Source: Verticillium longisporum
Taxonomy: Eukaryota > Ascomycota > Sordariomycetes > Glomerellales > Plectosphaerellaceae
NCBI GenBank assembly: GCA_019188255.1
Contig: JAETXT010000011.1
Coordinates: forward strand, 3,491,137 to 3,555,136
DNA length: 64,000 nucleotides
Direction of reading: 5' to 3'
Under the pieces are notes generated by a model, which saw only the letters and a list, made by a program, of their open reading frames with translations, did no database searches and was not told the origin of the DNA. Both the position numbers and the translations under genes were made by a program. Shown one piece after another: positions 49,725 to 60,900 of the stretch (its first letter is position 1; the number at the start of each line of letters is the position of its first letter).

Positions 49725-50529
49725 CTATACTATCGATTCAATGACGTTTACTAGATTAGGAATCATCTCGGTGTTCAGATGAATACAGTGGCCAGGCTTC
49801 ATCCGTACGACACGAACATCCGTGAGAGACTCGATCATTCCTTCCTGTGCTTTCAGAGGCAGTGCATGATCATTCTCGGCGACCACATACGTCTTAGCGA
49901 CAGCAACGTCGGCGGCAGCGAAGCTCTGGGGCGTTTCAATGCTGGCCGTACTCTGGTAGAAGTTGGCAGCAAGCAGCTGGTTTGAAAGTTGAGGCTCTGT
50001 GTCATTATATAATGCGTCTTCGGCGCCTTCGCCCAAAACCACGACATCTCCCTGGTAAATGCTCGTTAGTTTGGATATGAACTGCTCGAGCAACAAGAGC
50101 CTAGATTGTTCTTCATAAACGGTGCGTAATCTCCACCAAGAGCCATGAGAAGCGAGAGTTCCTAGATGGCAAGGCAAAGGCCACGAGGTAAACCACATGC
50201 TTGATCCCTCCCAACAAGCCCCGTGCACGTCGCTCGTGGATCTGATAGCCCTCAACAGCTGCAGAGGTGGGAATGCCGCCATAACTGTGACAAATCAGGA
50301 TCATATCCTGGCCAGCCTCAACGTACGGATCCAATGCTGTGCGAATGACTGCCACGTCGTCTTTGTAGGTCTTGCCGCGGATGGCAACAGGATCGGCTCC
50401 ACTGGTGGCGTTCTGCGGCTGTAAGACAGTATAGCTCTTGCGAATCAAGCCCTCAGAAAGAGGTTGCCATTGGGCTGCTGTCTGCCATGCCCCGTGAATA
50501 AGAACGATAATGGGCTTCGTCGACGTCAT
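49725..50529 (-). pseudogene. Alpha/beta hydrolase paralogue 1, with frame slip and lost splice donor
   Basis: ATG 50529 begins TSTKPIIVLIHGAWQTAAQW, the HG oxyanion motif. Nucleophile elbow is ICHSYGGIP, the acid region AENDHALPL and the final His GHCIHLN. One base is missing near 50140, and the expected intron before QGDVVVLGEGAEDAL lacks a GT donor that its paralogue at 54487-55224 still has. Family: esterase/RutD-like small hydrolases; substrate unknown. Probably inactive. Confidence 0.7.
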
Positions 50530-51477
50530 CTTAAAGGATTGATGAACAGAGTGGAGAGCAGATGATCTAGGAAAGATGAGTATATCTAAAAGCGCCTCGT
50601 GCAGGATGATTGGAACAACAAGTTTGACTAGATTTAATCCGGAATTCCCAATGTGGCATGCCGTGTTATAAGAGGCAACTAGGGGCGATGGAAAAGTCTT
50701 CGCTCGAGGTGGCCTAAATGCCGTAGCTAACGAAGTTCGGTGTCTGACTTTAGGCATGATGCAAATGCCGTAGCTGGCGGGCTTCGGTGTCTGAAGTCAG
50801 GTAAAGCGTGACTGGCTGGAAATGCTAACCAAGGTTTTGGGAACGCTGGGGAATCAGACCGCGACCCGATAATTATATGCAAGAGGCCTTGCTCGCAGTG
50901 ATCTATTTCTCCCCTGTCTGCTCTAAACGGGGGAGGGAATAGGTCAAGTCATGGAAAAAAAAGGATTGAGGACAACATTAACTTGTTAGACGCCATACAT
51001 CTCCGCGCTAGACTCTACGATGACGTTACTCATATTATCGTAAGGTACCTTAGTTTTGGAAAAGGCCTGGGTTACGTTTTGAACCCGGGTATTTGCTGCC
51101 CATGCCATTGTGAGTAAGTTTGCGATACAGCACCGCCCAGACCGACGAGGCGCGCGACGAATTCGCATAAAATAGTATGGACGATATCGGCCTCATCTTT
51201 CTTGGAACCAGGTGCTCTGTTTGACGCCTACCTAGATTGGGAGTGCCGAGCTTTACGTAGTCACGAGTCGTACAGGCGCACTCAAGATTTGCCAGTACAA
51301 GCATTTGACCAGAGACACATGGTATGCACGACCTTTGTAAGCGTCGAGTACCTACCTCGATTAATCATTTTGTTCTGACCCAACGTTTGTTTATCAACCT
51401 CAGTCTCTTTTTACAGATAGGTTCCTGATGGGTAGCAATAAGGCTGCTCATGTGCAATGCCGGCTACCTTCAGAAAA
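50530..51477. other. No gene seen
   Basis: About 950 bp between two gene relics, without coding support. Confidence 0.35.
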
Positions 51478-52230
51478 TCAAGTGAACACTTCCTTGATGA
51501 CCTTGACTATAAGAGTGTCGTCGCAGAGCTCAATGCCAAGCAGCTCGTTGTCAGTGGTTGCTGCAAAGTTTCACCTTTAAGCAGGGTCAAATACGACGGT
51601 GTTGAGAGATTCCTGAATGGTTTTGTAGATGATGATCTTTCCTAGGTTGAAGTACGCCATAACTAGATAATCTACGAGGGAACAATCCTGGGGCACAGGC
51701 TTCCAGTTCTTGCTGGGGAGGGCCTTCTGCGCCAGTGCTAGATTTTCTTTTACGTCAACATTATGTCATGAATACGAACCGCCCAGTTCTTAGTCTTGTC
51801 TGGGTGCTGGAGTATGCCGACAAAGGCGTTGCTAACATTGGGGAGGGAGATGACGCTGAATTGGAGGTTGGCGTCTCCGAAAATGGAAGTTCTATGCATC
51901 TTCAGATTGATGAGTGACTGGTACTAAAAGGCACATTATAGGAAAGCTGCGATGAAGACAAGCGTGTAGCTTAGATCCGAGGCCTTAGCCTTCTCAGTAC
52001 GATAGCTTTGAACATTCAGTTTGAGCTTAAAGATTGGAATTTTTTAAGCACTCGCGTTTTCGATATCACAGCCGAATTCAGACAGGATGAAACGCTTCAT
52101 GCCCTCGGGGATGGCAGCATCGATTAGGATCGCATGGGAATCAATCGTCATGGTGGACAATGTCGCCACGAGAGCGTGTTGGTCTTTCAGCGCCTCCTCG
52201 ACCGCCGACTCGGAGGGTGGAGTCCATCGA
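51478..52230 (-). pseudogene. Degenerate NmrA/isoflavone-reductase-like gene
   Basis: Family-typical segments are recognisable in order on the minus strand, separated by stops and frame changes: ESAVEEALKDQHALVATL, IDAAIPEGMKRFILSEFGCD, FKLKLNVQSYRTEKAKASDL, SLPNVSNAFVGILQHPDKTK, LAQKALPSKNWKPVPQDC and TDNELLGIELCDDTL. These are the NAD(P)-binding reductase family's strand, PSEFG-like and C-terminal regions. At least four stops interrupt it (after ENASA, after AAFL, after IMLT and after FDPA). The glycine-rich N-terminus is not found. A clear relic. Confidence 0.75.
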
Positions 52231-52853
52231 TGTTCGTAGGGCTTACGAAGTCACGGACGAGACTCACGTGACTTACTCCAGCGGGCGGCTGATACATGAC
52301 GTAATGGACTTGCTTTTCATGCTGATTACGGCATATGCAGCTATAGGATGTGTTTCTATCCCTTTAGTGCCGAAATCAGGCCTCATTGCATAGACGCCGA
52401 TCACTGTCTGCCCGAATAGCTTCGGTGTGGATCTTGCTGGTTGCATCATTGCAGTTAGCAGATCTATAGAAAATAAGTGCCGTATAGGCTTCCAGATGTG
52501 CCCTTCGCTATTTCCTTCAATTCATTCAATTGGATAAGTTACCTGATTTTCTGCCGCTTTGGTCGTCGATCACAAGATCTACTGCGGTCTGATTTCGGCA
52601 CCCAATGGGCAGGCCACCATCGTGCCTACTGGTTTGGGAGAGCTTGTATACCAATGAATTGAATGGATGGGTCCGTTACATGTACCTTTACATATGTATC
52701 ACCATCCATTGGGTCTCTTTAATGACTGTATTGAGCATCGCATCAATCGAGGGGCTTACACATATGACCTCAGATGTGCCCTCTGACAATAAGACTAAAG
52801 CCAAGGAACTCGGTCATCAGAACAAACACTGATTCGTGTTCACCGGCCTTCTC
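52231..52853. other. No gene seen
   Basis: Between two minus-strand relics. A weak inverted pair around CAATTCATTCAATTGGAT (about 52520 and 52650) is too short and diverged to call. Confidence 0.3.
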
Positions 52854-53968
52854 TCAATAAATCCTCCTGCCCTTGCCTTTCGGATCCTTCGCGTTCGGTT
52901 TGCTGGGCAAGAAGAAACGATCACCACTCGACCGTACATACCCGAGGCCCGATTGATGGCGAAGTTTAGCAGCTTGCCATCTCGAAGCCTCAGTTCTATA
53001 ATGCTTCCGTTTAACTTCGACTGTTTCCACCGTCCAGGTCTCATCATCTGAATCTAGCATCTTCACCACGACGCATTCCCCGGCCTTGAAAATCAGTGGC
53101 TCTGTTGTCCTGGGTTCATCTAGCATCACATGGGAGGATTCGCTCCGTGTGTCGTCGTAAACGTGTGTCGAGAGGGACCGGGCTCCGCGGCCTCTGTTGA
53201 GAAACCATATTCCGAGGTTTCAGGAGCAAGAACTTGTTCCTCGTACTCATAGACAACAGGATTGATGTGCGTAGACATCCCGGCATAATCGGATAGTGCT
53301 TGTGCAGTGGATGCGCCGTCGACCATCGATTGCTAGAGGTCTCTGGCCACGTCTTGAATGTCCTCAAGTGGGTCCAGCTCCATGGTGTCGTCTGGTGCGT
53401 CGAATGCTGTCCCTAAGTAGCCGGCGAGCAGCTCGATTGAAGGAAAGGCATACTGATTGATGGTGTCGCACATGCCCATGAAATCATCTTCATTAGATGC
53501 AAATTCGAGGTAGAAGTCCTTGTTTCCAGGGGGCACCGTAGAGGGAAACACCGGCTGGAGACCTTTGACGAGATGGTCATAAATCCAGAAGCGGAACCGA
53601 GTTCCGTAACAACTCAACCCCCACACTCTCTCTTTCCTTTCTTTGTCGCAGTACAGCTCGCAGCCCGAGCGCACCTGCTCTTCTACTTCCATGACGATTT
53701 GAAGTGATGCGCGGGCCTCCTTGACCTCCACAGCAGCCACGAGCGCCAGCTGCATTCCTCTGCTTGTATCGATTATCTTCTTGACCACAATGTCGTGACG
53801 TCTCGCACTACCGTGTGCCACAAGTGGCTGCTCGGGCACGAACCATCCTGGGTTTGGGAAGGCATATTTTTGAAGCACGACCTGCCACCAAGCGTGGGCC
53901 GCGTACTCAGCATGGCCTACAACTTCATCATGAAGCACCGCCACACCCAGGTCATTGAAAATCGTCAT
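52854..53968 (-). pseudogene. Protein with PD-(D/E)XK-like nuclease core, stop and frame slip
   Basis: Family not recognised. The frame opens at 53968 with MTIFNDLGVAVLHDEVVGHA. The segment SARRHDIVVKKIID...QLALVAAVEVKEA has a D-(X)n-EXK arrangement as in PD-(D/E)XK nuclease folds, followed by a helix and CYGTRFRFWIYDH. This assignment is inference from motif and predicted alternation only. A TAG (53334-53336) follows DVARDL, yet the same frame continues plausibly (SMVDGASTAQALSDYAGMST). One base is then missing near 53130 before the basic C-terminus (KGKGRRIY, stop at 52854). If intact it would be about 370 aa. Confidence 0.5.
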
Positions 53969-54486
53969 ATCGACAGCGATGATCGTGAGAAAATTGCAGA
54001 TATTATCAAGTGACTGGTATAGTAAAGAGTAAATTGATGGAGCGCTGAGACGGAAGGGGGAACATGAACAAAAAGTGCGTGGAGTGGTTCAAATTATATT
54101 CATGATTCGGTAGACTACTGCTCACATCATTCGGTCTGTATTGCAAACACCCCAAATTACCAAATCTTGACAATGTTTCGGTTAGTGGTTGCGCAGCGAG
54201 CGATGTCGATGAGATGCATTAAATCGTACGTAGTTGCCAAGACCACCGGGAGAACACTCTTCTGATGCCCCCTCGTTCGAACAGCCTGCATCGTGTCCGG
54301 CCGCTTTCGAATGATCGAACATGCCGAAGCCCCGCTCTTAGACAGCAGCCACTCTCCTCCCCTCTCCCAACATCGATCAACCCCGCCTTCGAAGCCCCCA
54401 CCCAAATTAAATCGATCAGGTTTCAGCAGCTGACCAGATACTCAGCAGACCCGCTTCCGAAAGACCTAACCTGCTTTGTGAACTAG
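53969..54486. other. No gene seen
   Basis: Just over 500 bp upstream of the truncated hydrolase paralogue. It does not contain that gene's missing first exon. Confidence 0.35.
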
Positions 54487-55224
54487 GCCCAATTTCCGCA
54501 AAATCAGGCGCGCTCAGTAAAGTCCGAACTGCGCGGAAAGACTTATCTGGATGATGTGGCGATTATCCATACCGCCATTGAGGGACCACTTGCAGCCGGA
54601 AAAGAAGTTGTCATTGTCTGTCACAGTTACGGTGGCATCCCGGCATCCGCGGCTGCGGAGGGTTATCAGATTCACGAGCGCCGTGAGCGTGGGCTACCCG
54701 GAGGTATCAAATACATCGTGTACTTGGCAGCGTTTGCGTTCCCGGCGAGAGACCCATCCCTCTTAATCGCCATTGGAGGAGCCTATGCGCCTTTCATGAA
54801 CAACAAGGTATTTATGGCCGCAACAGCTAAACCCGTATTTGGCCGAGGGTATAAACTGACAAATGGCATACAGGGAGACGTCATTGCTTTGGGCGAGGGT
54901 GCCAGAGATGCGTTATTCAACGATTGCGACACGGAAACTGCAGACCAGCTAGTCGCTGGTGCCGTCTATCAGAGCACGGCAAGCTTCGAGACACCTACAA
55001 CTTTCGCCGCCGCAGACGTCGCAGTCTCCAAGACATACGTCGTATGCGAAGATGATCACGCCTTGCCACTTGATGCCCAACTGGCAATGATAACTGCCCT
55101 CGGAAATGTTACCGTCATCAGGGTTCACTCAGGGCATTGTGTTCAGTTGAACAAGGAACTTGTACCTAAGTCGCTTGACGTTATCGAGGCAGCAGCAGGT
55201 TACGAGGGACTGGCGAAGGCATAG
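54487..55224 (+). pseudogene. Alpha/beta hydrolase paralogue 2, 5'-truncated
   Basis: Close relative of the gene at 49725-50529, but opposite in strand and lacking its first 60 or so residues; an in-frame TAG stands at 54484-54486. Preserved features are VCHSYGGIPASAAAEGYQ, CEDDHALPL and GHCVQLN. A 66 bp in-frame intron (54808-54873, GTATTT...ACAG, CTGAC branch) is likely; both forms are open. Similarity to paralogue 1 starts abruptly at LRGKTY. Without the N-terminal oxyanion strand it should not fold normally. An in-frame Met at 54556 would allow a shorter product. Confidence 0.75.
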
Positions 55225-55358
55225 AAATGAGACCGTAGTACAGTACGAGACGAAATATTGAAATCTGGATCGTCCCGTTGTGTATTACTAGTATCCTAAC
55301 ATGCCATGGAACGCAACCACGGAAACACACTTCCTACTTGCGAAGCCTCTCCTATTCC

Positions 55359-56989
55359 TCACGGACTGCTCACCCCATTCTCCCGGTCTAGATCCGACAA
55401 GATTTCCTTCGGACACAAAAGCCTCGAAAGGCTCTGGCCGGCCTTGTATCTAACTGTGCCGTGGTCATCGTACGCCAGAGACATCCCCCTCGGCCGCATG
55501 ATATATTCCGGGATCGCCTGCACACCCTGCTTCTCCCACTTCCATCCTACTTCACCTTCCGGTTCCACAAGAGTCCATCCCTTGATCGGCTTTGGGCGCC
55601 AAGAGTCCACCTTTTCCTTACGTATTCTTACTATCGGGTGGAAACACTCATTCGTCGCTCCGCCGGCACCGTCCCCGCTGTCTCTTGGGTAGGCCCCGGG
55701 CGTGCGGTCTTGCTGGCCCAGAAGGCGGAAGAAGGCGCCTTGCAACCCGGCGAAGTTGCTAACAATTTTTCCACAGCCCCAGCCTCTGGGGATGCCGTTG
55801 GCATTGAGAGCGCGCCGATGCTGCTCGATCACGCCGCTGATGGCATCCTCGTCGAAGGTGAGCATCCCCGAGACGTTGTCTGCCTATTTCGCCGTTCAGT
55901 GATAATTAAAATGCTTGTTAAATGTAGTACTAAAGTGCTCACCATCCATGCAAAAGTGATGTGGCCGATCTCTTCATGATCACCGCCAGGCCCGCTTGCC
56001 TGGCCGCCGATGTTTCCGTGAACGCCCGGGAACCAGCATTGTTGCAGCTCAATAGCAGGAGAACCGATAGCGTCGTGCCACATGGTGGGAGGAAAGGTTA
56101 GTCGCTGTTCATCGATTGCAAGAGCCTGGTACGCGTAGTCGACTCCTGGCAGGGAGGTCAGCCGAAGCACTTTAGCAGTATCGTACCCTAAGCACTTGCC
56201 TTTAGATAGCCTCGTGTTGTGGAATGCGTATTGGCCGTTGACAGCAACACCGATCTTTTCTAAGCCTCTCACGAGAGGCCATTCCGGGATTCCCTGTTGG
56301 TGCAAAGTTAGTCATAAGTGAACGATGGAGCCCTCCGCCCCGATGCCGGGTCTTTTACCAGAGCGCCGACAGTCTCCCAAACGCCAACAAATTTGACCCT
56401 GACCTCCTTCCCCAATTCCAATTCCTTCTCGTTGTCCCGATACCACACCGAGTTCTTAAAGGGCTCGCCACCGTTGTTGGCGCGATATGCGCTCCACATC
56501 TCGCCGAATCGCGACATGTGCACTCCCGAGAGAACGCCAACGTCACAGACGAGGCCCGCGATGGAGCGAACAGTGAAAGCCCCCCGGGAGAAGCCAAAGA
56601 AGAAGAGCTCATCATCAGGCACATAGTTGTTGGCAATGAAATCGTTGACCTGGCAAATGTCGTGATCAACACCCCATCCGAGGCCGCCTTGACAGATCAA
56701 CAGTTTATCCCAACTCGACGTCGTTCGTGAATAGGGATACCAATGGCTACTCACCAGAAATCGCCTTCTGGAACGGAAGGTCGCCGCTTCCGAGACCTGA
56801 ATGGTACAGTACAATCTGATCTACAGTCTGGCCATCTGCATCTATGCCGGTGTTTGCAAGTGCCCGGGCAAAAGTAGCCACATTGGATGGCACGGTTTTG
56901 TCACCCAGGTCTGATGCAAGCCAAGTGCCATCGGCACAAAGAATGATACGCTTGTAGCGTGCCAACTTGGGGGCTTCTGGTGATGCCAT
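55359..56989 (-). CDS. DUF2235 (Tle1-like) serine hydrolase
   Basis: DUF2235 proteins share the alpha/beta-hydrolase fold of Tle1-type phospholipases and are multiplied in many moulds. Exons 56989-56755, 56687-56359, 56293-55943 and 55883-55359 total 1440 nt (479 aa). Features: N-terminal strand RIILCADGTWLASD, Ser elbow FFFGFSRGAFTVRSIAGL, WETVGALGIPEW across intron 2, and WFPGVHGNIGG with the catalytic-type His. Introns of 67, 65 and 59 bp are GT-AG; the last acceptor is AATAG. No signal peptide, so cytosolic. Intact. Role in the fungus unknown. Confidence 0.88.
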
Positions 56990-57288
56990 CTTGGTTTGGC
57001 AGGGTGCTTAGGGGTGGAAATGATGTGAAGAGATATCTAGACCATTGCCACCACGACGGGCTCTTCTTGTAAACTCTTGGTATGTCGACAGAATTGCATC
57101 CCTGTGAGATTACGTTGCCTCTTTGATGCGGTCAGCACCCCGCAGCTGAATGTCACGGGGCATCCCGCTTCCCAGGAGGCTTCAATACTCTTGGGGCTGA
57201 TGTCTCAGTCTTCTGCAAAAGGAAGGGGTCCCCCTTTTTCGGCATGTGCTTGACGGAACTTGCATTGGGGAACATCTGCGGTATCGTG

Positions 57289-57523
57289 AGTGGACGAATA
57301 GATCGAGAGCCGACTGTCAGCCGCAGCTCAATGCGTAGTAAATCGGGCGAGTGGCAAAGTCGAATACATGGGATGGATCGTATATGCGAAAGAGCTTAGA
57401 GCGGGGTTCAGCTTCGTCACGTTCAGTGGACCTATAGGCAGAGAACTGATTGTCAGCCGCAGTTCACCGCATAGGATTAATTGGGCGAGTGATGAAGCTA
57501 AATATTCTGGGATGGATGGTATT
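57289..57523 (+). repeat. Imperfect direct repeat, two copies of about 95 bp
   Basis: Copy 1 57289-57384, copy 2 57425-57523. Shared blocks include GTCAGCCGCAG, TCGGGCGAGTG/TTGGGCGAGTG and GGGATGGAT. Both lie upstream of the oxygenase TATA box. Confidence 0.7.
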
Positions 57524-57573
57524 TACGTGTGCATTTATTGAAAGCAGCGAACATGACGACAAGATGTCGACAA

Positions 57574-57637
57574 AATCACATGCCTACTCTTTACTTTTCC
57601 AGCACAATCACATGCCTGCTCTGTGCTTTTCCAGTCC
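57574..57637 (+). repeat. 32 bp tandem duplication
   Basis: Two adjacent copies starting AATCACATGCCT and ending CTTTTCCAG plus three bases; four or so mismatches. Confidence 0.8.
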
Positions 57638-57707
57638 ATTGGATAAGAACGCACAAGAGGCGCTTGGTTGCGTGTCAATCTGCATATTTATGTTGTGTGA
57701 CGGAGGG

Positions 57708-57733
57708 GTTACAGGTGCTGGTTACAGGTGCTT
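57708..57733 (+). repeat. 13 bp tandem duplication
   Basis: GGTTACAGGTGCT twice in direct succession. Confidence 0.85.
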
Positions 57734-57983
57734 AGTAACTATGTCAGCCTCTCGTCGTTGTCGTGGCATCCCCTCAAGAGAAGTAGAACCATGTGTCGTT
57801 CTTCGGGACTGTCGACTCCTGTCGCTAGGTGATGGACGGGTTGTCTCCACGAAGGGTGAATCCTCTCAACATGGACATGCTTGCTTCTCTGACTTCTGAC
57901 TGCTATATAATACGATGCAGGCCAGCCTGACTTGACTTGAAGTTTGTAACCGATAAGCCTGGCCTAGTTCAGCCCTGAAAAAC

Positions 57984-60900
57984 ATGGCCTCTTCCAACCC
58001 CCCGTCCGGTGGAGAGCACACCAGCGGCAATGGCGAGGATGCACACTCGAACCTCTTCAAACTTCTCAATAGTGCTCGTCGTGATCTACAGAGTCAAAAT
58101 GGACGCTTTCTACCCAACCTGAACTTAGCCCTTGGAACACTCGAGACGGCACTCGCTGGTGGCTTGGTTGATGATCGCAAGTATCTGGTACGCTCTTCAC
58201 ATCCGTTATATCACCCAATGGAGCTGGCTAACTAATCGCTGGAATAGGTCGAAAGCGTAATCCAGTTGGCCGCGTCGCTCCCCAACGAATCGAAACTCAG
58301 GGGCGACCTCAATGCGCAACTCATCGGCACCCTGTGGAACAATCTCCAGCATCCGCCCATTTCGTATTTGGGCGAAGAATTCAAGTATCGGGCTGCAGAT
58401 GGCTCAAACAACGTGAGTTATTCAACGTGGACTTTTACAAAACCTGGGCTGACTGGGCTGACTATCCAGAACATCATGTACCCTCAACTGGGTGCCTCGG
58501 GAAGCCACTACGCCCGAAGCGTGGCCCCGACACATCGGCAGAACCTCAATCTCCCCGACCCGTCCGTCATTTTTGACAGTAGGTTCTGAAATCATCTGGA
58601 CAAGATGAAGCTGACATGTTCCAGCCTTGCTGGCACGAAAGGGGGCGACAAAAGAGCATCCAGCCAAAGTCTCAAGCAGCCTTTTCCACTTTGCGACTAT
58701 CATCATACACGGTAATAATCGAATACATCAGAATTCACCGGCTCGTGCTTATTTTTCTAGACTTATTCCACACGGACGAGGTCGACAGGTCTAAAGTCAA
58801 GAACTCGTCGTATCTCGACCTAGGCCCCTTGTACGGCAACAACATGGATGAGCAGAAGAGAGTCCGGACGTTCAAAGATGGCCTCTTGAAGATGGACACA
58901 TTCTCTGAACGCAGACTTCTGAGTCAGCCTCCTGGTGTCTGTGCAATGATGGTTGCCTTCAACAGATTCCACAACTACATTGCGCAGGAACTGGCAGAAA
59001 TCAATGAGCGCGGACGCTTCAGTCTTCCTCCTGGCGTGACCAAGGAACACCCACAGTATGAGGCTGCCCAGGCTAAACGTGACAATGACATTTTCCAGAC
59101 AGCACGGCTGTAAGCCCCCCCAAGGGTCCCCTATGGAAGGAGAGAGACTTGACGCTGATCTGATACAGCATCACATGCGGTCTGTACGTGAACATCATTT
59201 TGGGAGACTACCTACGAACCATCCTGAATCTTAATCGCAACCCCATCCCGTCCGACTGGAGGTTGGACCCGCGCACAGATTTCAAGGTTTTCGACTCGGA
59301 GGGAATTCCGCGAGGGATCGGTAACCAGGTGAGCGTTGAGTTCAACATGGTCTACCGATGGCATAGTGCCATCAGTGGCAGTGATGAGACTTGGACGAAT
59401 GAACTGTTTCACCGGGTCTTTGGTCCTCAGGTAAACTCTGGTAAGTCGTCCACATTCTTTTCTCCAATGAAACATTCCCACTGACCATGAGGTCCTCCAA
59501 AGATGACATATCCGTCGAAGAATTCGTGAAGGGTCTTCGCAAATGGGTCAGTGATCTGCCTGAAGACCCCGCGCAGTGGACATTTGGGGAGTTGAAGAGG
59601 GGAGAAGACGGGAGGTTCCAAGACTCTGACTTGGTCGGACTTGTTCAAGCTGGAACAGACCACATTGCAGGCAAGTGATTCAGCATCAGTAGTCGCCGCG
59701 ATGAGAATATATGCTCACACACTGTCGTTTCACTAACCACAGGGGCCTTCAGGGCCCGCAATATCCCCCGAGTTCTCAAGGCAGTAGAGATGCTCGGAAT
59801 TCAGCAAAGCCGCGGCTGGGGCGTTGCGTCACTGAACGAGTTCAGGGAGTTCTTCAAGCTGAAGCCCTACTCGTCATTTGGTAAGATTGGCCCCATAATT
59901 TATATGTTCCGTTGAAGGTCTGACGGAACTAGCGGACGTGAACCCCGATCCATCCATCGCCGAAGCGTGTAAGTTCCATACCGTAGTTGAGGTGCGACTT
60001 GGCCCCTGCTAAGCAATCATAGTGGAGGCACTTTATGAGCACCCAGACAACATTGAGCTCTACCCAGGGCTTCTGGCTGAAGACTCAAAGAAAGAATTGG
60101 TTCCAGGGTCCGGAATGTGCCTTGGTTTCACCAACTCATTTGCAATTCTGTCTGATGCCGTGGCCCTGGTCCGTGGAGACCGGTTCTACTCGGTCGATTA
60201 CAACGCATCCAACCTGACTGCATTCGGGTAAGGAAAACAGACCTCCTCCATGATCACACTCCTAACGAGTAAAAAAGGTTTAATGAAGTGGATTCGGACT
60301 ATGACGTTGCTGGCGGCGGAGTCATGTATAAGCTGCTCATGAGAGCGTTCCCAGGTTGGTACCGAGCAAACAGCGTGTATGCTCAGTATCCCTTCACCAC
60401 CCCCGACGGCAACAAGGAGATATTCCAGAAGCGCGGCGACTTGCCAGAGCTGGATTACAGCAAGCCAACATTCGTGGGTCCCCCACAGCCAGTTTTGACT
60501 TGGCAGGGAGTGACCGACGCATTGCACAATCAAGAGCAATTCCGCGTGCCTTGTCAGTAAACCCCGTCTTTAAACCCTCATTTTAATACCTTGCATTTCA
60601 TTACACAGTAAGTACTGATAGCCGATAGGGGGTTCGCACACGTTCCAGCTCATCAAGCATGACTACATGCTCAGCGGAGACAGCCCTGCGAATGCCCGCC
60701 AGAGAGAAACCGTCAAGAAGTGTTTGTACGCCCCCAAAGATGGCCTCGACCAAGTCCGCCAGTTCTACGAGGCCACCACCGCCAGATTCATTCGCCAGTA
60801 TAGCCACAAAATGGGCAAGTCGTACCAAGTCGACATCGTGAGAGAGTAAGTTAACCTGTACAGTTACACGTGCTCAGAGTTGGCTGATATTCGATATCTA

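Larger units (their letters stand above)
56990..57983. promoter_or_regulatory. Divergent promoter region with internal duplications
   Basis: About 1 kb between the DUF2235 gene and the oxygenase. It holds an imperfect direct repeat (57289-57384 and 57425-57523), a 32 bp tandem pair (57574-57637) and a 13 bp tandem pair (57708-57733). TATATAA at 57905-57911 lies 75 bp before the oxygenase ATG and is its likely TATA box. Confidence 0.5.

Noticed and set aside
52500..52680. Third MITE around an inverted CAATTCATTCAATTGGAT pair
   Set aside because: Ends do not match the MITE family and no target duplication is seen.
54487..54900. Missing first exon of hydrolase paralogue 2 lying upstream
   Set aside because: The HG oxyanion segment of paralogue 1 has no counterpart in 53969-54486, and similarity stops abruptly.
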